Source of the DNA: Calliopsis andreniformis | Lineage: Eukaryota > Arthropoda > Insecta > Hymenoptera > Andrenidae | Length of the DNA: 64,000 nt | Assembly: GCF_051401765.1 (NCBI RefSeq) | Contig: NW_027480535.1 | Span: forward strand, 248,001 to 312,000 | Direction of reading: 5' to 3' | Part shown: positions 12,286-23,966 of the stretch, in pieces | How positions within the stretch are numbered: the stretch's first letter is position 1 | Layout of the letters: each line of letters begins with the position of its first letter | The notes under the pieces: model-generated | What the model was told of the DNA's origin: nothing | Seen by the model: only the letters and a program-made list of their open reading frames with translations | The model's database searches: none | Program-made: the position numbers and the translations under genes

Positions 12286-12345
12286 TTGAGGATTGAGGAT
12301 TGAAGATTGAATATTGATGATTGAAGGTTTAGAATTGAGGATTGA

Positions 12346-12399
12346 GGGTTGTGGATTCAGGACGAAGACTGAGGTTTGTGGATTCAGGACGAGGACTGA
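12346..12399 (+). repeat. Second 27-bp tandem duplication in an L2 landmark
   Basis: GGGTTGTGGATTCAGG begins at 12346 and a GGTTTGTGGATTCAGG version begins 27 bp later at 12373. It is the counterpart of the doublet at 8974-9027, with different point changes. One GGACGA 6-mer per period makes the period 27 rather than 28. Confidence 0.75.
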
Positions 12400-13289
12400 G
12401 GGTTGAGTATTGATGTTTGAGGTCTGAGGATTGAGGATAGAGGATTGAGAATTGAGGATTGGGGATTGAGGATTGAAGATTGAGGATTGGGTATTGAGGA
12501 TTGAAGAATGAGGACTGAAGATTGAGGATTCAGGATTGAGGATTGAAGAATGAGCATTGAGGATTGAGGATTGAGGATTGAGGTCTGAGGATTGAGGATT
12601 GAGGATTGAGAATTGAGGATTGAGGATTGAGGATTGAAGATTGAGGATTGGGTATTGAGGATTGAAGGATGAGGATTGAGGATTGAGGCCTGAGGATTGA
12701 GAATCGAGAACTGAGGATGAGGACAGAGGGCTGAGGGTTGAGGTTTGAGGAATGAGGATTGGGGGTTGAGGATTGAGGATTGAGGATTGAGGATTGAGGA
12801 TTGAGTACTGAAGATTGAGTATTGATGACTGAGGATTGAGGACTGAGGATTGTGGATTGAGGATTGAGGATTGAGGATTGAAGATTGAGTATTGAGGATT
12901 GAAGATTGAGGATTGAGTATTGAGGATCGAGGATTGAGAATGAGGGCTGAGGGTTGAGGATTGAGGTTTGAGGATTGAGGACTGAGGATTGAGGATTGAT
13001 GACTGAGTATTGAGGATTGAAGATTGTGGATTGAGGATTGAGGATTAAAGGTTGAGCAATGAGGATTGAAGATTGAGGATTGATGATCGAGGATTGAGGA
13101 TTGAGGATTGAGGATTGAGTATTGAGGATTGGGTACTGAGGATTGAAGAATGAGGATTGAGGATTGAGGATTGAGGATTGGGGACTGAGGATTGAGGATT
13201 GAGGATTGAGGATTGAGGATTGAAGATTCAGTATTGAGGATTGAAGATTGAGAGTTGAGGATTGAGGATTGAACATAGAGGACTGAGTG

Positions 13290-13470
13290 TTGATGGTTGA
13301 GGGATGAGAATTGATGTTTGTGGATAGAGCTTTGAACGTTGCAGGTTGAGTATTGAGTATTGAAAACTGTGAATTGAGGATATTCTATAGAGGATTGAGT
13401 ATTGACTACAGATTGTTGAGGTCTGAGGGTTGAAGGTTGAGGATTCAGGATTGAGGATTCAGAATTGAAG
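13290..13470 (+). repeat. L1 landmark, subfamily c
   Basis: Diagnostic variants are GAGCTTTGAACGTTGCAGG, ATTCTATAGAGG and TATTGACTACAG. The same set occurs near 19870-20050 and 35910-36090, at the matching position of the large units. A hybrid near 18600-18740 has the GATTTGAAG front of other subfamilies with the CTATAGAGG back of this one. Confidence 0.8.
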
Positions 13471-14389
13471 TTTGAGGACTGAGGATTGAGGATTGAAGAT
13501 AGAGTATTGAGGATTGAAGATTGAGTATTGAGGTTGAGGATTGAGGATAGAGGATGAGGGCTGAGGGCTGAGGATTGAGGTTTGAGACTGAGGTCTGAGG
13601 ATTGAGTATAGAGAATTGAGGATTGAGGATTGGGGATTGAAGATTGAGATTTGGGTATTAAGGATTGAAGAATGAGGATTGAGGATTGAGGATTCAGGAT
13701 TGAGGATTGAAGATTGAGGATTGAGGATTGAGGACTGAAGATTGAGGATTGGGTATTGAGGATTGAAGAATGAGGATTGAGGATTGAGGATTCAGTATTG
13801 AGGATTGAGGATTGAGGGTTGAGGATTGAGGAGTGAGAATTGAGGATTGATGATTGAGTATTGAGGATTGAAGATTGAGGATTGAGTACTGAGGATTGAG
13901 GATTGAGAATTGAGGATTGAGGATTGAGGATTGAAGATTGAGGATTGGGTATTGAGGATTGAAGAATGAGGATTGAGGATTGAGGATTGAGGCCTGAGGA
14001 TTGAGAATCGAGAACTGAGGATGAGGACTGAGGGCTGAGGATTGAGGTTTGAGGAATGAGGATTGGGGGTTGAGGATTGAGGATTGAGGATTGAGGATTG
14101 AGGATTGAGTACTGAAGATTGAGTATTGATGACTGAGGATTGAGGACTGAGTATTGTGGATTGAGGATTGAGGATTGAGGATTGAAGATTGTGTATTGAG
14201 GATTGAAGATTGAGGATTGAGTATTGAGGATCGAGGATTGAGAATGAGGGCTGAGGGATGAGGATTGAGGTTTGAGGATTGAGGATTGATGACTGAGGAT
14301 TGAGGATTGAAGATTGAGGATTGAGGATTGAGGATTGAGGATTGAGAATTGAGGATTGAGAATTGAAGATTGAGGATTGGGGACTGAGT

Positions 14390-14580
14390 GTTGAGGGTTG
14401 AGTGATGAGGATTGATGTTTGTGGATAGAGATTTGAAGATTGCAGATTGAGTATTGAGTATTGAAACCTGTGAATGGAGGATATTCTATTGAGGATTGAG
14501 GATTGACAACTGATTGTTGCGGACTGAGGGCTGAAGATAGAGGATTCAGGGTTGAGGATTCAGAATTGAGGTTTGAGGAC
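14390..14580 (+). repeat. L1 landmark, subfamily d
   Basis: Diagnostic variants are GTGATGAGGATTGATG (other subfamilies have GTGATGAGAATTGATG) with GAAACCTGTG, and usually TTGTTGCGGACTG in the tail. Relatives lie near 20990, 27560, 37040, 50020, 51170, 55710, 56860, 61400 and 62555. The copies near 51170, 56860 and 62555 lose the tail after CTATTGAGG and run into ordinary monomers, which marks a recombination point. Confidence 0.8.
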
Positions 14581-16189
14581 TCAGGATTGAGGATTGAGGA
14601 TTGAGGATTGAGGATTGAGGATTGACGATTGAGGATTGAAGATTGAGTACTGAGGATTGAAGGTTGAGGATTGAGGATTGAGGATTGAAGATTGAGTATT
14701 GAGGATTGAAGATTGAGGATTGAGGATTGAGGATTGAGGATTGAGGACTGAGGATTGGGGATTGAGTATTGAGCATTGAGGATTGAAGATTGAGGACTGT
14801 TGATTGAGGATTGAAGATTGAGGATTGAGGATTGAGGATTGAGGATTGAGAATTGAGGATTGAGGATTGAGGATTGAGGACTGAGGACTGGGGATTGAGT
14901 ATTGAGCATTGAGGATTGAAGATTGAGGACTGTTGATTGAGGATTGAAGATTGAGGATTAAGGATTGAGGATTGAGGATTGAGGTTTGAGGAATGAGGAT
15001 TGAGGATTCAGGATTGAGGATTCAGAATTGAGGTTTGAGGACTGACGATTGAGGATTGAGGATTGAAGATTGAATATTGATGATTGAAGATTGAGGATTG
15101 AGGTTTGAGGGTTGTGTATTGAGGACGAGGACTAAGGGTTGAGTATTGATGTTTGAGGTCTGAGGATTGAGGATTGAGGATTGAGAATAGAGGATTGAGG
15201 ATTGAGGATTGAAGATTGAGGATTTGGTGTTGAGGATTGAAGAGTGAGGATTGAGGATTGAGGACTGAGGGTTGAGGATTGAAGATTGAGTATTGAGGAT
15301 TGAAGAATGAGGATTGAGGATCGAGGATTGAAGATTGAGTATTGAGGAATGAACATTGAGGATTGAGGATTGAGGATTGAGGATTGAGGATTGAGGATTG
15401 AAGATTGAATGTTGATGATTGAAGGCTGAGGATTGAGGATTGAGGGTTGTGGATTCAGGACGATGACTGAGGGTTGAGTATTGATGTTTGAGGACTGAGG
15501 ATTGAGGATAGACGATTGAGAATTGAGGATTGAGGATTGAGTATTGATGATTGAAGATTGAGGATTGAAGATTGAGGACTGAGTATTGAGCATTGAAGAT
15601 TGAGGATTCAGGATTGAGGATTGAGAATTGAGGAATGAGGGTTGAGGATTGAGGGTTGTGGATTGGGGACCAGGACTGAGGGTTGAATATTGATGTTTGA
15701 GGTCTGAGGATTGAGGATTGAGGATTGAGAATTGAGGATTGAGGATTGAGGATTGAGGATTGAAGATTGATGATTGGGTATTGAGGATTGAAGAATGAGG
15801 ATTGAGGATTGAGGATTGAGGATTGACGATTGAAGGTTGAGTATTGAGGATTGAAGATTGAGGATTGAGGATTGAGGATTGAGGATTGAGGATTGAGGAT
15901 TGAGGATTGAAGATTGAGTATTGATGATTGAAGATTGAGGATTGAGGATTGAGGACTGAGTATTGAGGATTGAAGATTGAGGATTCAGGATTGAGGATTG
16001 AGGATTGAGGAATGAGGATTGAGGATTGAGGGTTGTGGATTGGGGACCAGGACTGAGGGTTGAATATTGATGTTTGAGGTCTGAGGATTGAGGATTGAGG
16101 ATTGAGAATTGAGGATTGAGGATTGAGCATTGAGGATTGAAGATTGATGATTGGGTATTGAGGATTGAAGAATGAGGATTGAGGATTAA

Positions 16190-16275
16190 GGATTGAGGCC
16201 TGAGGATTGAGAATTGAGAACTGAGGATGAGGACTGAGGGCTGAGGGTTGAGGTTTGAGGAATGAGGATTGAGGA
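16190..16275 (+). repeat. L3 landmark (representative)
   Basis: A recurrent string: a GGCCTGAGG monomer, GAGAATTGAGAACTGAGG, then the 6-mer GAGGAT followed by GAGGACTGAGGGCTGAGG, GAGGTTTGAGG and GAATGAGG. The 6-mer shifts the 7-bp register by one base. Other copies begin near 339, 1358, 4026, 9322, 12687, 13990, 19266, 20571, 22777, 27141, 29347, 34676, 36621, 38826, 50701, 56391 and 62083. Copies in the higher-order units also carry GAATCGAG in place of GAATTGAG. Confidence 0.8.
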
Positions 16276-16329
16276 TTGAGGATTGAGGACTGAAGATTGA
16301 ATATTGATGATTGAAGATTGATGATTGAG

Positions 16330-16400
16330 GATTGAGAGTTGTGGATTGAGGACGAGGACTGAGGGTTGAGTATTGATGTCTGAGGTCTGAGGATTGAGGA
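16330..16400 (+). repeat. L2 landmark (representative)
   Basis: A short recurrent string: GAGTTGTGG or GGGTTGTGG, then GATTGAGG or GATTCAGG, the 6-mer GACGAG, GACTGAGGGTTGAG, TATTGATG, and TCTGAGGTCTGAGG or TTTGAGGTCTGAGG. It is by far the commonest landmark, usually several copies per kb in the left and middle parts (for example near 481, 913, 4166, 4600, 6655, 7485, 15115, 15445, 22918, 23353, 29490, 38970, 53580). The 6-mer makes it register-breaking, so higher-order periods containing odd numbers of it are not multiples of 7. Confidence 0.8.
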
Positions 16401-17384
16401 TTGAGGATTGAGAATTGAGGATTGAGGATTGAGTATTGAAGATTGAGGATTGGGTATTGAGGATTGAAGAATGAGGATTGAGGATTGAGGATTAAGGATT
16501 GAGGATTGAAGAGTGAGTATTGAGGATTGAAGATTGAGGATTGAGCACTGAGGTTTGAGGATTGAGGATTGAGGATTGAGGATTGGGGATTGAAGATTGA
16601 GTATTCAGGATTGAAGATTGAGGATCGTGGATTGTGGATTGAGGATTGAGTATTGAAGATTGAGGATTGGGGATTGAGGATTGACGATTGAGGATTGAGT
16701 ATTGAGGATTGAGAATTGAGGATCGAGGATTGAAGATTGAGTATTGAGGAATGAACATTAAGGATTGAGAGTTGTGGATTGAGGACGAGGACTAAGGGTT
16801 GAGTTTTGATGTCTGAGGTCTGAGGATTGAGGATTGAGGATTGAGAATTGAGGATTGAGGATTGAGTATTGAAGATTGAGGATTGGGTATTGAGGATTGA
16901 AGAATGAGGATTGAGGATTGAGGATTGAGGATTGAGGATTGAGGAGTGAGTATTGAGGATTGAACATTGAGGATTGAGCACTGAGGATTGAGGATTGAGG
17001 ATTGAGGATTGAGGATTGGGGATTGAAGATTGAGTATTGAGGATTGAAGGTTGAGGATTGTGGATTGTGGATTGAGGATTGAGTATTGAAGATTGAGGAT
17101 TGGGGATTGAGGATTGACGATTGAGGATTGAGTATTGAGGATTGAGAATTGAGGATCGAGGATTGAAGATTGAGTATTGAGGAATGAACATTGAGGATTG
17201 AGGATTGAGGATTGAGGATTGATGATTGAGGATTGAAGATTGAATATTGATGATTGAAGGCTGAGGATTGAGGATTGAGGGTTGTGGATTCAGGACGATG
17301 ACTGAGGGTTGAGCATTGATGTTTGAGGTCTGAGGATTGACGATAAACGATTGAGAATTGAGGATTGAGGATTGAGGATTGAGG

Positions 17385-18470
17385 ATTGAGGATTGAGGAT
17401 TGACGATTGAGGATTGGGTATTGAGGATTGAATATTGAGGATTGAGGATTGAGGATTGAGGATTCAGGATTGAGGATTCAGTATTGAGGATTCAGGATTG
17501 TGGTTTGAGGACAGAGGATTGAGGCTTGAGGGTTGAGGATTGAGGACTGAAGATTGAGGATTGAGGATTGAAGATTGAGGATTGAGGATTGAAGGTTGTG
17601 GATTGGGAACCAGGACTGAGTGTTGAATATTGACGTTTGAGGTCTGAGGATTGAGGATTGAGGATTGAGAATTGAGGATTGAGGATTGAGGATTGAAGAT
17701 TGAGGATTGGGTATTGAGGATTGAAGAATGAGTATTGAGGATTGAGGATTGAGGCCTGAGGATAGAGAATTGAGGATTGAAGATTGAGTATTGAGGATTG
17801 AAAATTGAGGATTGAGTATTGAGGATCGAGGATTGAGAATGAGGGCTGAGGGTTGAGGATTGAGGTTTGAGGATTGAGGACTGAGGATTGAGGATTGATG
17901 ACTGAGTATTGAGGATTGAAGATTGAGGATTGAGGATTGAGGATTGAGGATTGAGGATTGAGGATTGAGGATCGAGGATTGAAGATTGAAGATTGGGTAT
18001 TGAGGATTGAACATTGAGGATTGAGGATTGAGGATAGAGGATTGAGGATTGAGGGTTGAAGATTGAATATTGATGATTGAAGGTTGAGGATTGAGGATTG
18101 AGTGTTGTGGATTCAGGACAAGGACTGAGTTTTGAGTATTGATGTTTGAGGTCTGAGGATTGAGGATAGAGGATTGAGAATTGAGGATTGAGGATTGAGG
18201 ATTGAAGATTGAGGATTGGGTATTGAGGATTGAAGAATGAGGACTGAGGATTGAGGATTGAGGATTGAGGATTGAATATTGAGTATTGAGGATTGATGGT
18301 TGAGGGTTGAGGATTGAGGATTGAGGATTGAGGATTGAGGATTGAGGATTGAGGATTGAGGACTGAGGATTGAAGATTGAGGATTGAGGATTGAGGATTA
18401 AATGTTGAGCATTGAGGATTGAAGATTGAGGATTGATGATTGAGGATTGAGGATTGAGGATTGAGGATTG
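17385..18470 (+). repeat. Block U, copy 2 (partner at 9729-10815)
   Basis: This is the second copy of block U at offset 7656. It lies between the two 4.8-kb copies of block V and so is part of the spacer that separates them. Its first 540 bp include the GACAGAGGATTGAGGCTTG string near 17509 and the GGGAACCAGG string near 17606. Confidence 0.75.
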
Positions 18471-19181
18471 AATGTTGAGTATTGAGGATTGAGGATTGAG
18501 GATTGAGGATTGAAGATTCAGTATTGAGGATTGAAGATTGAGAGTTGAGGATTGAGGATTGAACATTGAGGACTGAGTGTTGATGGTTGAGTGTTTGAGA
18601 ATTGATGTTTGTGGATAGAGATTTGAAGATTGCAGGTTGAGTATTGAGTATTGAAAACTGTGAATTGAGGATATTCTATAGAGGATTGAGTATTGACAAC
18701 AGATTGTTGACGTCTGAGGGCTGAAGATTGAGGATTCAGAATTGAAGTTTGAGGACTGAGGATTGAGGATTGAAGATTGAGTATTGAGGATTGAAGATTG
18801 AGGATTGAGGTTGAGGATTGAGGATAGAGGATGAGGGCTGAGGGCTGAGGATTGAGGTTTGAGACTGAGGTCTGAGGATTGAGTATAGAGAATTGAGGAT
18901 TGAGGATTGAGGATTGAAGATTGAGATTTGGGTATTAAGGATTGAAGAATGAGGATTGAGGATTGAGGATTCAGGATTGAGGATTGAAGATTGAGGATCG
19001 AGGATTGAGGACTGAAGATTGAGGATTGGGTATTGAGGATTGAAGAATGAGGATTGAGGATTGAGGATTCAGGATTGAGGATTGAGGATTGAGGGTTGAG
19101 GATTGAGGAGTGAGAATTGAGGATTGATGATTGATGATTGAGTATTGAGGATTGAAGATTGAGGATTGAGTACTGAGGATT
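18470..19181 (+). repeat. Mosaic spacer between blocks U and V
   Basis: About 18480-18700 resembles 13200-13430, an L1 landmark with its upstream GAAGATTCAG string, in a hybrid subfamily form. About 18735 onwards matches 50170 onwards at offset 31434 (anchors 18807 to 50241 and 18996 to 50430). An extra GATGATT monomer occurs near 19130, after which the similarity continues into block V copy 2. The array is continuous and contains no gene. Confidence 0.7.
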
Positions 19182-22100
19182 GAGGATTGATAATTGAGGA
19201 TTGAGGATTGAGGATTGAAGATTGAGGATTGGGTATTGAGGATTGAAGGATGAGGATTGAGGATTGAGGCCTGAGGATTGAGAATCGAGAACTGAGGATG
19301 AGGACAGAGGGCTGAGGGTTGAGGTTTGAGGAATGAGGATTGGGGGTTGAGGATTGAGGATTGAGGATTGAGGATTGAGGATTGAGTACTGAAGATTGAG
19401 TATTGATGACTGAGGATTGAGGACTGAGGATTGTGGATTGAGGATTGAGGATTGAGGATTGAAGATTGAGTATTGAGGATTGAAGATTGAGGATTGAGTA
19501 TTGAGGATCGAGGATTGAGAATGAGGGCTGAGGGTTGAGGATTGAGGTTTGAGGATTGAGGACTGAGGATTGAGGATTGATGACTGAGTATTGAGGATTG
19601 AAGATTGTGGATTGAGGATTGAGGATTAAAGGTTGAGCAATGAGGATTGAAGATTGAGGATTGATGATCGAGGATTGAGGATTGAGGATTGAGGATTGAG
19701 TATTGAGGATTGGGTACTGAGGATTGAAGAATGAGGATTGAGGATTGAGGATTGAGGATTGGGGACTGAGGATTGAGGATTGAGGATTGAGGATTGAGGA
19801 TTGAAGATTCAGTATTGAGGATTGAAGATTGAGAGTTGAGGATTGAGGATTGAACATAGAGGACTGAGTGTTGATGGTTGAGGGATGAGAATTGATGTTT
19901 GTGGATAGAGCTTTGAACGTTGCAGGTTGAGTATTGAGTATTGAAAACTGTGAATTGAGGATATTCTATAGAGGATTGAGTATTGACTACAGATTGTTGA
20001 GGTCTGAGGGTTGAAGGTTGAGGATTCAGGATTGAGGATTCAGAATTGAAGTTTGAGGACTGAGGATTGAGGATTGAAGATAGAGTATTGAGGATTGAAG
20101 ATTGAGTATTGAGGTTGAGGATTGAGGATAGAGGATGAGGGCTGAGGGCTGAGGATTGAGGTTTGAGACTGAGGTCTGAGGATTGAGTATAGAGAATTGA
20201 GGATTGAGGATTGGGGATTGAAGATTGAGATTTGGGTATTAAGGATTGAAGAATGAGGATTGAGGATTGAGGATTCAGGATTGAGGATTGAAGATTGAGG
20301 ATTGAGGATTGAGGACTGAAGATTGAGGATTGGGTATTGAGGATTGAAGAATGAGGATTGAGGATTGAGGATTCAGTATTGAGGATTGAGGATTGAGGGT
20401 TGAGGATTGAGGAGTGAGAATTGAGGATTGATGATTGAGTATTGAGGATTGAAGATTGAGGATTGAGTACTGAGGATTGAGGATTGAGAATTGAGGATTG
20501 AGGATTGAGGATTGAAGATTGAGGATTGGGTATTGAGGATTGAAGAATGAGGATTGAGGATTGAGGATTGAGGCCTGAGGATTGAGAATCGAGAACTGAG
20601 GATGAGGACTGAGGGCTGAGGATTGAGGTTTGAGGAATGAGGATTGGGGGTTGAGGATTGAGGATTGAGGATTGAGGATTGAGGATTGAGTACTGAAGAT
20701 TGAGTATTGATGACTGAGGATTGAGGACTGAGTATTGTGGATTGAGGATTGAGGATTGAGGATTGAAGATTGTGTATTGAGGATTGAAGATTGAGGATTG
20801 AGTATTGAGGATCGAGGATTGAGAATGAGGGCTGAGGGATGAGGATTGAGGTTTGAGGATTGAGGATTGATGACTGAGGATTGAGGATTGAAGATTGAGG
20901 ATTGAGGATTGAGGATTGAGGATTGAGAATTGAGGATTGAGAATTGAAGATTGAGGATTGGGGACTGAGTGTTGAGGGTTGAGTGATGAGGATTGATGTT
21001 TGTGGATAGAGATTTGAAGATTGCAGATTGAGTATTGAGTATTGAAACCTGTGAATGGAGGATATTCTATTGAGGATTGAGGATTGACAACTGATTGTTG
21101 CGGACTGAGGGCTGAAGATAGAGGATTCAGGGTTGAGGATTCAGAATTGAGGTTTGAGGACTCAGGATTGAGGATTGAGGATTGAGGATTGAGGATTGAG
21201 GATTGACGATTGAGGATTGAAGATTGAGTACTGAGGATTGAAGGTTGAGGATTGAGGATTGAGGATTGAAGATTGAGTATTGAGGATTGAAGATTGAGGA
21301 TTGAGGATTGAGGATTGAGGATTGAGGACTGAGGATTGGGGATTGAGTATTGAGCATTGAGGATTGAAGATTGAGGACTGTTGATTGAGGATTGAAGATT
21401 GAGGATTGAGGATTGAGGATTGAGGATTGAGAATTGAGGATTGAGGATTGAGGATTGAGGACTGAGGACTGGGGATTGAGTATTGAGCATTGAGGATTGA
21501 AGATTGAGGACTGTTGATTGAGGATTGAAGATTGAGGATTAAGGATTGAGGATTGAGGATTGAGGTTTGAGGAATGAGGATTGAGGATTCAGGATTGAGG
21601 ATTCAGAATTGAGGTTTGAGGACTGACGATTGAGGATTGAGGATTGAAGATTGAATATTGATGATTGAAGATTGAGGATTGAGGTTTGAGGGTTGTGTAT
21701 TGAGGACGAGGACTAAGGGTTGAGTATTGATGTTTGAGGTCTGAGGATTGAGGATTGAGGATTGAGAATAGAGGATTGAGGATTGAGGATTGAAGATTGA
21801 GGATTTGGTGTTGAGGATTGAAGAGTGAGGATTGAGGATTGAGGACTGAGGGTTGAGGATTGAAGATTGAGTATTGAGGATTGAAGAATGAGGATTGAGG
21901 ATCGAGGATTGAAGATTGAGTATTGAGGAATGAACATTGAGGATTGAGGATTGAGGATTGAGGATTGAGGATTGAGGATTGAAGATTGAATGTTGATGAT
22001 TGAAGGCTGAGGATTGAGGATTGAGGGTTGTGGATTCAGGACGATGACTGAGGGTTGAGTATTGATGTTTGAGGACTGAGGATTGAGGATAGACGATTGA

Positions 22101-23966
22101 GAATTGAGGATTGAGGATTGAGTATTGATGATTGAAGATTGAGGATTGAAGATTGAGGACTGAGTATTGAGCATTGAAGATTGAGGATTCAGGATTGAGG
22201 ATTGAGAATTGAGGAATGAGGGTTGAGGATTGAGGGTTGTGGATTGGGGACCAGGACTGAGGGTTGAATATTGATGTTTGAGGTCTGAGGATTGAGGATT
22301 GAGGATTGAGAATTGAGGATTGAGGATTGAGGATTGAGGATTGAAGATTGATGATTGGGTATTGAGGATTGAAGAATGAGGATTGAGGATTGAGGATTGA
22401 GGATTGACGATTGAAGGTTGAGTATTGAGGATTGAAGATTGAGGATTGAGGATTGAGGATTGAGGATTGAGGATTGAGGATTGAGGATTGAAGATTGAGT
22501 ATTGATGATTGAAGATTGAGGATTGAGGATTGAGGACTGAGTATTGAGGATTGAAGATTGAGGATTCAGGATTGAGGATTGAGGATTGAGGAATGAGGAT
22601 TGAGGATTGAGGGTTGTGGATTGGGGACCAGGACTGAGGGTTGAATATTGATGTTTGAGGTCTGAGGATTGAGGATTGAGGATTGAGAATTGAGGATTGA
22701 GGATTGAGCATTGAGGATTGAAGATTGATGATTGGGTATTGAGGATTGAAGAATGAGGATTGAGGATTAAGGATTGAGGCCTGAGGATTGAGAATTGAGA
22801 ACTGAGGATGAGGACTGAGGGCTGAGGGTTGAGGTTTGAGGAATGAGGATTGAGGATTGAGGATTGAGGACTGAAGATTGAATATTGATGATTGAAGATT
22901 GATGATTGAGGATTGAGAGTTGTGGATTGAGGACGAGGACTGAGGGTTGAGTATTGATGTCTGAGGTCTGAGGATTGAGGATTGAGGATTGAGAATTGAG
23001 GATTGAGGATTGAGTATTGAAGATTGAGGATTGGGTATTGAGGATTGAAGAATGAGGATTGAGGATTGAGGATTAAGGATTGAGGATTGAAGAGTGAGTA
23101 TTGAGGATTGAAGATTGAGGATTGAGCACTGAGGTTTGAGGATTGAGGATTGAGGATTGAGGATTGGGGATTGAAGATTGAGTATTCAGGATTGAAGATT
23201 GAGGATCGTGGATTGTGGATTGAGGATTGAGTATTGAAGATTGAGGATTGGGGATTGAGGATTGACGATTGAGGATTGAGTATTGAGGATTGAGAATTGA
23301 GGATCGAGGATTGAAGATTGAGTATTGAGGAATGAACATTAAGGATTGAGAGTTGTGGATTGAGGACGAGGACTAAGGGTTGAGTTTTGATGTCTGAGGT
23401 CTGAGGATTGAGGATTGAGGATTGAGAATTGAGGATTGAGGATTGAGTATTGAAGATTGAGGATTGGGTATTGAGGATTGAAGAATGAGGATTGAGGATT
23501 GAGGATTGAGGATTGAGGATTGAGGAGTGAGTATTGAGGATTGAACATTGAGGATTGAGCACTGAGGATTGAGGATTGAGGATTGAGGATTGAGGATTGG
23601 GGATTGAAGATTGAGTATTGAGGATTGAAGGTTGAGGATTGTGGATTGTGGATTGAGGATTGAGTATTGAAGATTGAGGATTGGGGATTGAGGATTGACG
23701 ATTGAGGATTGAGTATTGAGGATTGAGAATTGAGGATCGAGGATTGAAGATTGAGTATTGAGGAATGAACATTGAGGATTGAGGATTGAGGATTGAGGAT
23801 TGATGATTGAGGATTGAAGATTGAATATTGATGATTGAAGGCTGAGGATTGAGGATTGAGGGTTGTGGATTCAGGACGATGACTGAGGGTTGAGCATTGA
23901 TGTTTGAGGTCTGAGGATTGACGATAAACGATTGAGAATTGAGGATTGAGGATTGAGGATTGAAGA
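19181..23966 (+). repeat. Block V, copy 2 (partner at 12600-17385)
   Basis: This is the second copy of the 4.8-kb block at offset 6581. It overlaps the first 6.57-kb unit from about 20510. It shares with copy 1 the private changes GAATGGAGG near 21052 (14472 in copy 1), which the later copies at 27622 and 37102 lack, and GAACATTGAGG near 23544. Confidence 0.85.

Larger units (their letters stand above)
12600..17385 (+). repeat. Block V, copy 1 (4.8 kb, partner at 19181-23966)
   Basis: The block repeats at offset 6581 (anchors 12664 to 19245, 14776 to 21357, 16130 to 22711, 17191 to 23772). It contains L1 landmarks near 13350 (subfamily c) and 14450 (subfamily d), L3 landmarks near 12687, 13990 and 16196, and many L2 landmarks. 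The match stops near 17385 and 23966, where copy 1 continues into block U but copy 2 continues into the rest of the 6.57-kb unit. Most long - strand open frames here are frame-invariant repeat translations, not genes. Confidence 0.85.

Noticed and set aside
12384..14909. 841-codon - strand open frame (and its relatives at 18971-21490 and 35284-37539)
   Set aside because: Same frame-invariant repeat translation. Starts are simply CAT strings in GAGCATT or GAACATT monomers, and ends depend on which variant monomer produces a stop.
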